A DNA stretch of 64,000 bases from Bacteroides bouchesdurhonensis (GCF_900155865.1 NZ_LT707006.1:1137626-1201625), one strand, 5' to 3'; counted from the first letter of the stretch, positions 42,639 through 53,473 are shown. A program made the numbers and translations. The notes: generated from the letters alone by a model not told the origin.

Positions 42639-44960
42639 ATGAAAACTATATGGAAAATAGCAAAGGCTGAACTGAATACACTCTTTTGTTCACCTATTGC
42701 ATGGTTAATCCTTATTATATTCGCATTTCAGGCCGGACTTACCTTTTCCGATCTGATTAGTGATCAATTACGTTATTTGGCATTAAATTATCGTCCTTAT
42801 AACTTAACATCGAGTTTGTTGGCAGGGTATAGAGGTGTTTATGCTGATATGCAGAATAACTTGTACCTTTATATCCCGTTGCTTACTATGGGACTTATGA
42901 GCAAGGAATATAGCAGTGGCTCTATCAAACTATTATATTCTTCACCTATTACCAATGTACAGATTATCATAGGTAAATATATATCTATGCTGGTCTATGC
43001 TTTGATTTTGGTGGCTATTTTATTTGCTTATTTTATTTATACAGCTTGTATCGTAAAGAACTTTGATTATCCGTTTGCATTAACTGCAATTTTGGGTATT
43101 TTCTTGTTGGTATGTGCTTATGCTGCTATTGGTTTGTTCATGTCTACTTTGACTGCTTATCAGGTAGTGGCAGCAGTGGGTACTTTGACGGTTCTTGCTA
43201 TCTTGAACTTCATGAATTCTGTTGGACAGGATATCGATTTTGTTCGTGATTTGACCTATTGGTTAGCTTTGTCAGGACGTTCGGCTAAATTTTTGAGCGG
43301 AATGATTTGTAGTGAAGATGTATTCTATTTCATAATTGTTGTTCTCTTTTTCCTTTCTCTCTCTATCTTGAGATTGAAATTTGAGCGTACTAGCACAAGT
43401 AAGATCAGTAAAACACTTCAGTATACAGCTGCGATCTGTGTTACACTGTTACTCGGATATACTACTTCACGTCCTCAACTGATGGGTTATTATGATGCCA
43501 CTGCAACCAAAGCAAATACATTGACCCCTCCCAGCCAGGAAGTAGTAAGCAAACTGGATGGAGGACTTACTCTGACTACATTTGTCAATCTGCTGGATGA
43601 AAACTTTAGTCGTGGTATGCCTAGCAGCAGAAATTGGGAAATGCGTAAGTTTGAAGATTATATCCGTTTTAAACCGGAGATGAAGATGAAGTATGTCTAC
43701 TATTACGATCATGTGGATAATCCCCGGCTTTATGCCCGATATCCGGGATTGACAGATAAGGAAATCGCGCAACGTATGTGTGATACTTACGATTTCGACT
43801 TCGATATGTTCCTTTCTCCGGAAGAAATTAAAGAACTGACCAAATCCAAAGGTATTAATCTAGAAGAGGAAGGAAATCGTTTTGTTTATTTGTTCGAACG
43901 TGAAAACGGACAGAAAGCTTTCTTACGTATTTATGATGATAATCAACGTGATCCTTTTGAAGCCCAGATTTCTTCTGCATTAAAGACAATGGTAGTGAAA
44001 GCTCCTATGGTTGCTTTTGTAACTGGTCATGGAGAACGTGATATTTATAAAGGTGGAGAACGAGATTACAGTGCTTTTGCCAAGAACCTGACTTTCCGTT
44101 ATTCTTTGATTAATCAGGGATTTAGAGTCAGTACGCTCGATTTAAAAGCCGATACAGCTGCTGTTGATATAGCTGAAGATGTTGATGTACTTGTTATTGC
44201 AGATGTACGTGAAGCTTATACTCCGGAAGAGGTAGCGAAAGTACAACGCTTTTTGGCTCGTGGAGGTGATCTGATTATCGCTTGTGAACCTCGCCGTCAG
44301 TCATTAATGAATCCGCTGGTAGAGAAAGTAGGTATTACTTTTATGCCGGGAACGGTAGTAGAAGAGACTCAGGGATATGCAGCCAACCAGTTGTTTCTTG
44401 ACCCGACGGAGGCTGCTATGAAAGCCAATTCTGAATTCTATCGTATGTCGAGATATGGTTCTAAGCTTTCGATGCCGGGTGCGGTAGAATATCAGGTTAG
44501 TGATAGTTGCGGATTCCAATCTACTGTGTTATTTGCTACTACTTCAAAAGCATGGAATGAATTACAAACAACGGACTTTGTAGACGATATTCCATCTCTT
44601 AATCCGGAAACCAGTGAGAGAATGGATTCCATTCCTTTGGTAACACGTTTGGTTCGTCAGGTTGGGGACAAACAACAACGTATTTATGTCTGTGGAGATG
44701 CAGACTGCATGGCCAATAGTGAATTGACTACTAACAGAGACAATATGCCCACTTCCAATTTTACGTTGATCAGCGAAGTTTTCCGCGAATTGTCGGATAA
44801 TGAATTTCCAGTCAATGACAGTCGTCCGCATCCGGCTGACGATGAAATGTATATCGGACAAGGAGCTTTGATTTGGGTACAGATTGTCTTTATGGGACTC
44901 ATACCTGTTGGTTTGTTGGCTGGTTATGTTATTACTTGGTGGCGTCGTCGTAAGAAGTAA
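42639..44960 (+). CDS. ABC-2 permease fused to GldG-type domain, copy 2
   Basis: 773 residues from the ATG at 42639 (a TTG at 42621 adds only six codons). Same plan as copy 1: six-helix ABC-2 permease (LFCSPIAWLILIIFAFQAGL, YSSGSIKLLYSSP, CAYAAIGLFMSTL), a GldG-like soluble region with DATATKANTLTPPSQEVV and APMVAFVTGHGERDIYKGG, and a final membrane helix with an RRRKK tail. The two copies are clearly paralogous but diverged. It lies 27 bases after its ATPase and 50 before SusC, so a functional link with the outer-membrane uptake genes is likely. Confidence 0.88.
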   Translation: MKTIWKIAKAELNTLFCSPIAWLILIIFAFQAGLTFSDLISDQLRYLALNYRPYNLTSSLLAGYRGVYADMQNNLYLYIPLLTMGLMSKEYSSGSIKLLYSSPITNVQIIIGKYISMLVYALILVAILFAYFIYTACIVKNFDYPFALTAILGIFLLVCAYAAIGLFMSTLTAYQVVAAVGTLTVLAILNFMNSVGQDIDFVRDLTYWLALSGRSAKFLSGMICSEDVFYFIIVVLFFLSLSILRLKFERTSTSKISKTLQYTAAICVTLLLGYTTSRPQLMGYYDATATKANTLTPPSQEVVSKLDGGLTLTTFVNLLDENFSRGMPSSRNWEMRKFEDYIRFKPEMKMKYVYYYDHVDNPRLYARYPGLTDKEIAQRMCDTYDFDFDMFLSPEEIKELTKSKGINLEEEGNRFVYLFERENGQKAFLRIYDDNQRDPFEAQISSALKTMVVKAPMVAFVTGHGERDIYKGGERDYSAFAKNLTFRYSLINQGFRVSTLDLKADTAAVDIAEDVDVLVIADVREAYTPEEVAKVQRFLARGGDLIIACEPRRQSLMNPLVEKVGITFMPGTVVEETQGYAANQLFLDPTEAAMKANSEFYRMSRYGSKLSMPGAVEYQVSDSCGFQSTVLFATTSKAWNELQTTDFVDDIPSLNPETSERMDSIPLVTRLVRQVGDKQQRIYVCGDADCMANSELTTNRDNMPTSNFTLISEVFRELSDNEFPVNDSRPHPADDEMYIGQGALIWVQIVFMGLIPVGLLAGYVITWWRRRKK

Positions 44961-45010
44961 TTAGAATATAAGATTTGTTGGATAACAGTATATAACTAAA
45001 CACTGTATTT

Positions 45011-48000
45011 ATGAGAGAAAAGCGAAGTTTTGTAGTAGGTTGTTGCTTAGCAGCCTCCTTGTTGGTGTGCACTTCACCTTTGAGTGCTCAGACAACAACG
45101 GTTACTGTTAAGGTGGAACATGAAAGTAACCGTATCATAAAGGGTAAGGTTACTGATCTAGAAGGACACTCTTTGCCAGGAGTGAATGTGGTAGTGAAAG
45201 GATTTAAAGGTGGTACTGTCTGTGACATTGATGGTAATTTCAAGATCAGTGCTCCGCGTGAGGATGTAACTCTGACGTTTACATATATTGGTATGAAACC
45301 TCAGGAAGTTACAGTGAAAGCCGGGCAAAAGAAAGATCTTCAAATTCGTATGAAAGAAGATGCGAATGAACTCAATGAAGTGGTAATTACCGGTATGGCT
45401 GATATACGTAAAGAAAGTTTTACGGGTAATACCATAACGATAAAGAAAGACGAACTTCTTAAAGTGAACAAGACAAATGTTATTGCTGCCTTGCAAGCTT
45501 TTGACCCATCTTTTCGTATTGCGGAGAATGTAACTTGGGGATCTGACCCGAATGCATTACCTGAAGTGTATGTGCGTGGTAAGTCTGCTTTTGGTCAAAA
45601 AGAACTAGATATGAATGTTACGGATAAATCTTCATTGAAGAATAATCCGAACCTTCCGACATTTATTATGGATGGATTCGAGATCAGTGTAACGAAGCTT
45701 TATGACTTCGACCCTTCTCGTATTGAAAGTGTGACCATTCTACGTGATGCGGCGGCTACAGCGATGTACGGTTCGCGTGCAGCTAATGGGGTTGTCGTTA
45801 TCAAAACAGTAGCACCTAAACCTGGAAAGTTGAATGTTTCTTATAGTTTGACAGGGCAGATTGAAGTTCCGGACCTGAGTGATTATGATTTGATGAATGC
45901 GGCTGAACACTTGGAAGCGGAAAGACTGTCTGGGCAATACGATATGAAAGCTGGCATGAATTTAAGTGACTGGTCACGTTTACAAAGAGAGTATGCTCGT
46001 AAGTTGTATAATGTAAAGAATGGAGTTGATACTTACTGGCTGGATAAACCATTGCGTACATCTTTTAACACAGTGCATAGTCTATATGTAGATGGGGGTA
46101 CGGAACAAGTCCGTTTTGGCGTTGAAGTGAATATAAATAAAAATGATGGTGTCATGAAAGGCTCTCATCGTAATGTATGGGGAACAGGTGCATATATTGA
46201 TTATCGGATCGGTAGATTGCAGGTACGTAATCATACAACGTATAATGTTACTAATTCTACCGAATCTCCTTATGGATCTTTCTCAGATTATACCAGTCAA
46301 TTGCCTTATAATATCTATATGGATGAGAATGGTAAACCTTTGCAAATGCTGGAACAATGGCATGGCTTTGGAAAAGCTCCATATAACCCTCTGTATGAAG
46401 TTACTTTGAAGAATCGGAATAAATCTTCTTATGAGGAGTTGATCAATAATTTGAGTATTCAATGGAATATTATTGATTACTTGCAGTTTAAGAGTACATT
46501 AGGTCTTACAAGACAGTTCAATTCGAGTGAGAATTTTCTGGACCCTAATTCGAAAAGAAATTCAAATCCTTTGAGTTCTACAAATTTGTCATCAGGTGAA
46601 TTGACTACCGGCAGTGGAGACTTGTTCACTTGGGATTGGCAGGCATCTTTGATTTATAATCGTTTTATCAAAGAACACAATATTAACGTGGCGTTGAACT
46701 GGAATATGATAGAAGATCGTTCTAATAACACCTCTGCTTTTTATAGAGGCTTTCCTTCAGGGTCTTTGAGTTCTCCCAATTATGCGCAGGAAATTGTTGA
46801 TAAACCGACAGTGACTGAGTCTCACTCACGTTTGATGGGTGTAACGGGGCTTGTGAATTACAGTTTCCAGGATATTTATTTGTTCGATACGAGTCTGCGT
46901 ATGGATGGTTCATCTAAATTTGGAACGAATAGCCGATATGCTCCTTTTTGGAGTTTAGGAGGTGGTTTAAACCTGCATAACTATCCGATTCTGAAAAATT
47001 TAGGGTTTGTTGATTTGTTGAAAGTACGTGCTAGCTATGGTCAGTTGGGTAAAGTAAGTTTTAGTTCTTATGAATCACGGACTACTTATAATATTCTCAC
47101 TGATGAATGGTATAAAACCGGTTATGGTGCTGTGTTGGCTGCATTGGGAAATAGAGACTTGACTTGGGAGACTACCAATACTTTGGATATTGGTGGGGAA
47201 CTTCGTCTTTTTAACGGACTGATTTATATCCGTGGTTCTTATTATAACAAGCGTACTGTCGATTTGATAAATGATGTAACGATTCCTAGTCATACCGGTT
47301 TTACAACCTACAAAAATAATGTAGGTGAGATTGAAAATAAAGGTTTTGAGTTGGATGTACGTTCCGAGATTCTTAATACAAAAGATTGGTATGTGTCTGT
47401 TTATGCAAATCTTGCACATAACAAAAATACTATCTTAAAAGTTTCTGAGAGTTTGAAAGCTTATAACGACCGGGTAGATAACTTCTTGAATGATTTAAGC
47501 CAGCGTCAGGCTCGTAATGGTACGGGATCCAAGAGTTATAAGAAGTATGTAGAGGGTGGTTCGGAAAGCTCTATTTGGGCTATGCGTTCTTTGGGGATTA
47601 ACCCTGCGAATGGTGAGGAACTTTTCCTGACTCCTGATGGGAAGATAACGAATACTTGGAATTCTGCCGACCAAGTTGTAGTAGGTAGTATAGAGCCTGC
47701 AGCACAAGGTAGCTTTGGTGTCAATGCCCGTTGGAAGAACTTTAGTTTATATGCCACCTTTATGTATGAATGGGGAGGACAACGGTATAACCAGACCTTG
47801 GCTGATCGAGTAGAAAATGTGAATATCTATGAGGTGAATGCAGATAGACGTGTCTTTACCGATCGTTGGCAAAAGCCGGGTGATAATGCACAGTTTAAGA
47901 AATTGGAAGCAGGTGATAATATCCATACAACACAAGCTACTTCACGTTTTGTACAGGATTATAATTGGCTTTCTTTAAATTCATTAAATTTGGGATATGA

Positions 48001-48157
48001 TTTTGATCAAAAACTGATTGCTCCGTTGAGCCTTACTATGTTGCGTTTTGAAATTGGTGCAAATGAATTGTTCCGTATTTCTTCTGTGAAACAGGAACGT
48101 GGATTAAGTTATCCTTATTCACGGACTTTTAATTTCTCTATTAAGGCAAGTTTTTAA
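45011..48157 (+). CDS. SusC/RagA-family TonB-dependent transporter, copy 1
   Basis: Outer-membrane beta-barrel importer of 1048 residues. Signal peptide ending SPLSAQ; a carboxypeptidase-D-like plug extension (IIKGKVTDLEGHSLPGVNV), the TonB-box region ELNEVVITG, plug domain with VYVRGKSAFG and YGSRAANGVVVIKT, then the barrel ending in FNFSIKASF with terminal Phe. It pairs with the SusD-like lipoprotein 18 bases downstream. Neighbours are ABC-GldG genes and DUF4843/PKD-like lipoproteins instead of glycosidases, so the substrate is probably not an ordinary polysaccharide. Confidence 0.95.
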   Translation: MREKRSFVVGCCLAASLLVCTSPLSAQTTTVTVKVEHESNRIIKGKVTDLEGHSLPGVNVVVKGFKGGTVCDIDGNFKISAPREDVTLTFTYIGMKPQEVTVKAGQKKDLQIRMKEDANELNEVVITGMADIRKESFTGNTITIKKDELLKVNKTNVIAALQAFDPSFRIAENVTWGSDPNALPEVYVRGKSAFGQKELDMNVTDKSSLKNNPNLPTFIMDGFEISVTKLYDFDPSRIESVTILRDAAATAMYGSRAANGVVVIKTVAPKPGKLNVSYSLTGQIEVPDLSDYDLMNAAEHLEAERLSGQYDMKAGMNLSDWSRLQREYARKLYNVKNGVDTYWLDKPLRTSFNTVHSLYVDGGTEQVRFGVEVNINKNDGVMKGSHRNVWGTGAYIDYRIGRLQVRNHTTYNVTNSTESPYGSFSDYTSQLPYNIYMDENGKPLQMLEQWHGFGKAPYNPLYEVTLKNRNKSSYEELINNLSIQWNIIDYLQFKSTLGLTRQFNSSENFLDPNSKRNSNPLSSTNLSSGELTTGSGDLFTWDWQASLIYNRFIKEHNINVALNWNMIEDRSNNTSAFYRGFPSGSLSSPNYAQEIVDKPTVTESHSRLMGVTGLVNYSFQDIYLFDTSLRMDGSSKFGTNSRYAPFWSLGGGLNLHNYPILKNLGFVDLLKVRASYGQLGKVSFSSYESRTTYNILTDEWYKTGYGAVLAALGNRDLTWETTNTLDIGGELRLFNGLIYIRGSYYNKRTVDLINDVTIPSHTGFTTYKNNVGEIENKGFELDVRSEILNTKDWYVSVYANLAHNKNTILKVSESLKAYNDRVDNFLNDLSQRQARNGTGSKSYKKYVEGGSESSIWAMRSLGINPANGEELFLTPDGKITNTWNSADQVVVGSIEPAAQGSFGVNARWKNFSLYATFMYEWGGQRYNQTLADRVENVNIYEVNADRRVFTDRWQKPGDNAQFKKLEAGDNIHTTQATSRFVQDYNWLSLNSLNLGYDFDQKLIAPLSLTMLRFEIGANELFRISSVKQERGLSYPYSRTFNFSIKASF

Positions 48158-48175
48158 TCATCTAGATTTATTCGT

Positions 48176-49666
48176 ATGAAAATATATAAATATTTAATAG
48201 GGCTGATCTCGCTTTCTATGTTGTCTGCTTGTAGTGATTGGTTGGATATACAACCCCAAGACACCACTGAGGATGATCAGCTTTTTGAGACTGGCGAGGG
48301 ATTCCGGAATGCCTTGAATGGTGTATACAGACAAATGGCCGGCTCGAGTATGTATGGAAAAGAACTCACGTGGGGGGCTTTGGATGCGATGGCAAATTAT
48401 TATACTCCATCGACTGGATCTAATGAGTATTATTTTTCAAAGTATCAGTATACAGGTTCATATGCTTATCCTGTGATTCAAAATTTTTGGTCAATAGCTT
48501 ATAACTGTATTGCCAATTGTAACAATCTTATTCAGCGGACTCAAAAAGAACCGGTGACTACTTTCATGAAAGGTGCCGACGAGAAGAATGTGATTTTGGG
48601 AGAAGCTTTGGCACTTCGGGCGATTTTACATTTTGATGTGATGCGCTTGTTTGCATCGGCACAAATGAATGATCCGATGAAGCAAATTCCTTTTGTAGAT
48701 GTGTATCCATGTACTTTTAAAGAGTATGGGACGAATGAAGAAGTGTCGGATCTGATCGTAAAAGATCTGAAACAAGCGAAAGAACTGTTGGCACAGTTTG
48801 ATGTTCCGCGGGTTGCATGGATGTTATGGGATGTACGTTGGAAGAATGATTTTCAAAGAATATTATCTTCATCTTCGGAAGTACCGGAGGATTTATTCTT
48901 TGCTTATCGCAGTTATCGCTTGAATTATTATGCTATTTGTGGTATGTTGGCGCGAGTTTATTTATATAAAGGAATGTATAAAGAGGCTTTTCGTGAAACA
49001 GAGATTGTTGTAAATGCTGTATCAGAAGCGCACCAGGAATATATCTTTAATTTTACAAATAGTCGTGATATGGCTGACGGAAATAGTAAGTTGTATGACG
49101 AAATAATTTTTGCTCTTTCCAATCAGAGAATGGAAGAAGACTATCGCACTTATCGTTCCGGTAATGAGAAATTGTATCTTTCAAATTGGTCACCACTTAA
49201 TGGATGGTTTGCGGGAGATGCTAATGATGTTCGTTATAAACTATTGGTTGAGGAAGGATGGGATTATTACAGTAGTAAATATTTGCCGGCTGAAGGTTCG
49301 CTTAAAAAGTACGCGGTGGATATTATTCCCATGCTTCGATTGGGTGAAATGTATTATATTCGGGCAGAGTATTATAATCACTTGAGTTTGGCAGAAAATC
49401 TGGAACCGGATGCAAAAGAGGCATTTCAGAAACAGGCTTTAGAGGAATTAGCCAAAGTGCGACGTGGACATGGTTGTAACCAAGAGTATGTGAGTACTTC
49501 AGGTGGTGATGCGTGGTTTAATAGAGAATTGCTGAATGAGGCTAGACGTGAATTTATAGGTGAAGGTCAGTTGTTCTTCTATTATAAGCGTTTAGGTGAG
49601 AAGGTTCCGGGCATGAAAGATACGAAGAGTTTTGTCTTGCCTTATCCGCAGAATGAAGCTTTATAA
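48176..49666 (+). CDS. SusD/RagB-family lipoprotein, copy 1
   Basis: Surface lipoprotein that forms the lid over its SusC partner. Lipobox LSAC with Cys19, then SDWLDIQPQDTTEDDQLFET, the usual start of this family. TPR-like helices carry NLIQRTQ, ILGEALALRAILHFDVMRLFA and MLRLGEMYYIRAEYYN. The C-terminus has ELLNEARREFIGEGQLFFYYKRLG, the conserved helix of SusD proteins. 496 residues, normal length. Confidence 0.94.
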   Translation: MKIYKYLIGLISLSMLSACSDWLDIQPQDTTEDDQLFETGEGFRNALNGVYRQMAGSSMYGKELTWGALDAMANYYTPSTGSNEYYFSKYQYTGSYAYPVIQNFWSIAYNCIANCNNLIQRTQKEPVTTFMKGADEKNVILGEALALRAILHFDVMRLFASAQMNDPMKQIPFVDVYPCTFKEYGTNEEVSDLIVKDLKQAKELLAQFDVPRVAWMLWDVRWKNDFQRILSSSSEVPEDLFFAYRSYRLNYYAICGMLARVYLYKGMYKEAFRETEIVVNAVSEAHQEYIFNFTNSRDMADGNSKLYDEIIFALSNQRMEEDYRTYRSGNEKLYLSNWSPLNGWFAGDANDVRYKLLVEEGWDYYSSKYLPAEGSLKKYAVDIIPMLRLGEMYYIRAEYYNHLSLAENLEPDAKEAFQKQALEELAKVRRGHGCNQEYVSTSGGDAWFNRELLNEARREFIGEGQLFFYYKRLGEKVPGMKDTKSFVLPYPQNEAL

Positions 49667-49687
49667 TTATTTAAAAAAGTGATTATT

Positions 49688-50428
49688 ATGATAAAGAAAT
49701 ATATCTGGTGCATGGGTTTGCTTTTGATCGTTTTAGGCTCATGCTCGCAAGAAGACTTAGTGAATTATGACCAATCGACTCGGTCACTTTATATACCGAC
49801 TGAGATGGAAAATGAAACAGGGGAAACGATTAAGGGGATTGATTCTACATATTTCTCTTTCAAACAATATGCAGATATAACGGATTATGAGATTCGTTTT
49901 TCTGTGATATTGAATGGTCAGCAATTGGAGGAGGACAAAACTTATCGTTTGGAGATTATTAAAGAGAAAACAACAGCCCTTCCTGAAGACTATACTGTGG
50001 AGTTGGAACAAACTTTTCATGCAGGTGTCTGGTCTGACTATATTAGTATTAAGTTGCACCGGACAGCGCATCTTGCTGACAAAAAAGTTCGTTTGGCAGT
50101 TCGTTTGGTCCCTAATGAAAATTTCGGAGTCGGTTCTTATATCGGAGATCCATATTGGCCTACTGTGCGGGAGTCTATTTCTTGTTCAGTCACTTTCTGT
50201 GATATGTTAAGTAAGCCGGATTGGTGGGATAATACTATCACTAGTCGTTTCCTAGGAGAATATTCGGATGAGAAATATGCGCGTTTCATCGAAAGTTCAG
50301 GAATAACCGATATAACGGGTTATACTTCTACAGAGCTCAGGCTGATCGTTCAGCAATTTAGTAAAGATATTCAAGAAAACGGATGGACAGAAGAAGATGG
50401 TTCTTTGATGGAAGTTGTTATGAATTAA
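49688..50428 (+). CDS. DUF4843 family lipoprotein
   Basis: 246-residue lipoprotein from the ATG at 49688 (a GTG at 49679 is less likely). Lipobox LGSC, Cys19. The body has beta-rich segments such as STYFSFKQYADITDYEIRF, RLEIIKEKTTALPEDYTVEL and HRTAHLADKKVRLAVRLVPN, typical of DUF4843, which commonly sits between SusD-like and PKD-like lipoproteins. Its role is unknown; surface association with the SusCD pair is likely from gene order. Confidence 0.85.
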   Translation: MIKKYIWCMGLLLIVLGSCSQEDLVNYDQSTRSLYIPTEMENETGETIKGIDSTYFSFKQYADITDYEIRFSVILNGQQLEEDKTYRLEIIKEKTTALPEDYTVELEQTFHAGVWSDYISIKLHRTAHLADKKVRLAVRLVPNENFGVGSYIGDPYWPTVRESISCSVTFCDMLSKPDWWDNTITSRFLGEYSDEKYARFIESSGITDITGYTSTELRLIVQQFSKDIQENGWTEEDGSLMEVVMN

Positions 50429-50440
50429 ATTGTATTATCT

Positions 50441-52174
50441 ATGAAATTAATAAAATTATTATTTATAAGTGCTAGCTTAGCGGTTACTTTGTCCGGTTGT
50501 TTTGAGGATAAGGGTAATTATGATTATAAAGATTTGACGAGAATCGATATGGATCCGTCAGGGAGTACATATACGGTTCCCATACGAGGAACATTAAAGA
50601 TTACTCCAGATTATACGTTCTCAAAGGAAGATTCTAATAAGGACTTGTCATATTTGTGGACACTAGATGGAGAGGTTATTAGTACGGATCCGGTGTTGGA
50701 ATGGGTGGCAGATCGTTACACAGAAAAGAATACCTATAATTTGCTGCTTGAAATAACCGATAATAAAACAGATATAGTTTATCGTTGTGTTTATGGGGTG
50801 TCTGTGTTGGAACCGTATGATGGTATTGGTTTCTTCTTGTTGTCACAAAAAGACGGCAAGCGGTGTGCTCATATGATAAAAGAAGATTTTGACGAAGAGG
50901 GTTACAGGTATTACAATGTTTTGACAAACATCTATTCGTTAGAGAATGAGGGTGCTACTTTGCCTTCGAATGCTTTTAAATTGTATGAACATTATGCGTT
51001 GGAGAAAACAATGGGCAGTTCTAGTAAGAAGGTTATTAACCAATTTATGTTTGTTTCTCCCGACCAAGTGACAGAAGTAAAACCGGGTAGCTTTAAGGAT
51101 GTAAATACTAAACCAACGGATTTGTTTGGCGGTGGATATCCGGGAGGTTTGAAGATTGCTGATGTTCATTTCATGCAATTCTTAGACATGATTACGGATG
51201 AAGAAGGACGTTTGTATACGCGTATTAAAACGACCAATGAGTTTTTCCATGTAGATGAGTTCCTTCCTACACCGACTTCGTTTGATGGAGAAGAATTACG
51301 TGGTATTGAACTTATTCCATCGGCATTGCCTGCTCAGCATTGTTTGTTATATGATAAAAATAAAAAGCGGCTATTGATTATTTGGGATTTTAAAGATTAT
51401 AATGGGAAATATTCTGTCGGAAAGATCGAGAATGTAAATTCGAGTTTAAAAACTGCAAATGTAAGCTGGCCGCAAAATACTCCGACTATCGAAGAGGCGT
51501 TTGCTAATTATGAGGTAATTCACCTTTCATCTTTCCGGACTGAATTTTCTACGTGGGGAGAAGGTGCGAAAACTTATTATTTCTCTGTGTTGAAAGATCC
51601 GGAAACAGGTAAATTATATCATTATCAATTCGCTTTGGAACAGGACTATAATTCAGCTATTATGCATTTGGCTTCGACCAGTGATGGGAAAATGGTAGAT
51701 GTTGAATACGTTGAGCTGAGTGCAGAAGCTGCTGCTTTGTTTGATAATCCGCAGAATGTCATTTTTACTTTACCTACAAACTATTTAGGGTATGGATATA
51801 ATGGATATTTGACTCTGATTGGTCAAGGTAATTCATTGTATGTGTATAATCGTATAGCGGCAACTACAAATGCCAAAGCTTCTGTTGCTGCTGATGAGTC
51901 TGATGATGACGATCCTTCCCAAAAGGAGCTTACTGTAAGGTTACTGTGTACTTTTGATTCGGAAATTGCTTGTATGGCATCTACACACGCTTCCAACTAT
52001 TGGGGTGAGATCTTGGGCGTTGCTTTAAAGAATGGAAGCGTTGAAGTATTATCGGTAAAGAATGCTCAATATACTATCTGGAACGGACGTATTTGGAAAT
52101 CTGAGGGAGTTGATCTCGGAGAGCCTGTAAGTCTGATTTATAGTGTTGGAAATCCAGGAGTGGATTGGAATTGA
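50441..52174 (+). CDS. PKD-like family lipoprotein
   Basis: 577-residue lipoprotein, lipobox LSGC (Cys20) followed by FEDKGNYDY, the usual start of the Bacteroidetes PKD-like lipoproteins. An N-terminal PKD-like domain (DLSYLWTLDGEVI, YNLLLEITDN) leads into a larger part with propeller-like segments (LLIIWDFKDYNGKYSVGKI, TYYFSVLKDPETGKLYHYQFAL). Last gene of the ABC-SusCD operon, followed by a strong terminator. In other loci such genes are often followed by a zinc metalloprotease, which is absent here. Confidence 0.87.
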   Translation: MKLIKLLFISASLAVTLSGCFEDKGNYDYKDLTRIDMDPSGSTYTVPIRGTLKITPDYTFSKEDSNKDLSYLWTLDGEVISTDPVLEWVADRYTEKNTYNLLLEITDNKTDIVYRCVYGVSVLEPYDGIGFFLLSQKDGKRCAHMIKEDFDEEGYRYYNVLTNIYSLENEGATLPSNAFKLYEHYALEKTMGSSSKKVINQFMFVSPDQVTEVKPGSFKDVNTKPTDLFGGGYPGGLKIADVHFMQFLDMITDEEGRLYTRIKTTNEFFHVDEFLPTPTSFDGEELRGIELIPSALPAQHCLLYDKNKKRLLIIWDFKDYNGKYSVGKIENVNSSLKTANVSWPQNTPTIEEAFANYEVIHLSSFRTEFSTWGEGAKTYYFSVLKDPETGKLYHYQFALEQDYNSAIMHLASTSDGKMVDVEYVELSAEAAALFDNPQNVIFTLPTNYLGYGYNGYLTLIGQGNSLYVYNRIAATTNAKASVAADESDDDDPSQKELTVRLLCTFDSEIACMASTHASNYWGEILGVALKNGSVEVLSVKNAQYTIWNGRIWKSEGVDLGEPVSLIYSVGNPGVDWN

Positions 52175-52477
52175 TCGAAACCTGAATTATAGGAAGGTAG
52201 TGTATTTATATAAATTCCCTTATTTTGTTTCATTTTATAGAATGAACAAGATAAGGGATTTTTTAAGGCTAAAATTAGCCAACTGATTTTAAATGTGGTA
52301 GTTAGGATGCACACACATGCAATTAACCTGATCTACTCACTAAGACCAAAGTTAAAAATCGAAAGGTGGAAATAAGTTGGATTTTCTTTGGAATACATAC
52401 CATACAATTTTGATGACTAAAAAATCAATAAAAAGTAAACAAGATTACCTGATATTAGATATCATTTTTGTTATTCC
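52175..52477. other. Intergenic region between convergent operons
   Basis: Contains the terminator at 52217-52264; nothing else recognised. Confidence 0.5.
52217..52264 (+). terminator. Terminator of the SusCD operon
   Basis: TCCCTTATTTTGTTTCATT and AATGAACAAGATAAGGGA form a long stem with two small interruptions, followed by TTTTTT. Confidence 0.85.
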
Positions 52478-53410
52478 TTAGTACGCCGCCCTATACTTTC
52501 CCTCCTCCTTATCCTCCAACATATTCAGATAAGAAGTATATCGTGACTCGCTGATAAGATGTTCCTCCACTGCCTTACGTACAGCACATCCCGGTTCATG
52601 CCGATGCGTACAATTTCCATATTTACAGTCTGCAGAAATCTTAAAAATTTCCGGAAAGTAATGACTCACTTCTTCTTCTTCCATATCGAAAGTTCCGAAT
52701 CCTTTGATTCCCGGCGTATCAATGATATACCCATCTCCCGGAACAGGAAACATTTCAGAGAAGGTAGTAGTATGCATCCCTTTATTATGATAGGTTGAGA
52801 TTTCACCGGTTTTTGTTTCTATACCTGGTAGGATGGCATTGATAAGAGTTGATTTACCAACTCCGGAATGTCCGGAGAAAAGAGTAATCTTACCTTCCAG
52901 CTCCTCTTTAATTGCATCTATTCCGATTCCATCTTTTGCAGAAACTTTAAAGCAAGGATATCCGATATTAGTATACAAGTTGATAAGTGCATCCAAATAA
53001 CGTAATTCATCTTCATCGTAAGCATCTACTTTATTAAATATCAACTTGACAGGTACACGATATGCTTCAGCGGATGCAAGAAAACGGTCAATGAAAATAG
53101 TAGAAGTTTCGGGATAATTGACCGTTACTATCAGCATACATTGATCAAGGTTGGCGGCAAGAATATGAGACTGTTTGGAAAGGTTAGAGGAACGGCGGAT
53201 AATATAGTTTTTTCTATCCTCTATTTCGCTGATAAAAGCAGTCCCTTCTTGGTTTAGTATAATTTGAACACGGTCACCTACCGCTACAGGATTAGTGCTG
53301 CGGATACCTTTTAACCGGAAATTCCCTTTGATTTTACATTCGATAAATTGTCCGTCGTCGGTCTTTACTTGATACCAACTACCTGTATTCTTGATTACTA
53401 ATCCTTTCAT
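52478..53410 (-). CDS. rsgA: Ribosome small-subunit-dependent GTPase A
   Basis: Circularly permuted GTPase that helps late maturation of the 30S subunit. 310 residues: N-terminal OB domain (1-75), then motifs in permuted order: G4 NKVD (126-129), G5-like VSAKDG, G1 GHSGVGKS (180-187), G3 DTPG (231-234), and a C-terminal zinc knuckle with C262, C267, H269 and C275 ([14 protein letters not shown]). All key residues are intact. It lies downstream of frr on the same strand, separated by a hairpin. Confidence 0.96.
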   Translation of the reverse strand: MKGLVIKNTGSWYQVKTDDGQFIECKIKGNFRLKGIRSTNPVAVGDRVQIILNQEGTAFISEIEDRKNYIIRRSSNLSKQSHILAANLDQCMLIVTVNYPETSTIFIDRFLASAEAYRVPVKLIFNKVDAYDEDELRYLDALINLYTNIGYPCFKVSAKDGIGIDAIKEELEGKITLFSGHSGVGKSTLINAILPGIETKTGEISTYHNKGMHTTTFSEMFPVPGDGYIIDTPGIKGFGTFDMEEEEVSHYFPEIFKISADCKYGNCTHRHEPGCAVRKAVEEHLISESRYTSYLNMLEDKEEGKYRAAY

Positions 53411-53438
53411 TTATTTAATGGATAATGGAAAATAGAAA

Positions 53439-53473
53439 ATGACTATGCAGATATTATTTCTCTGCATAGTCAT
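53439..53473 (-). terminator. Hairpin between frr and rsgA
   Basis: ATGACTATGCAGA (53439-53451) pairs with TCTGCATAGTCAT (53461-53473), a 13-bp perfect stem. On the minus strand it is followed by TTTCTATTTTCC, so it may terminate or attenuate the frr transcript ahead of rsgA. Confidence 0.65.
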
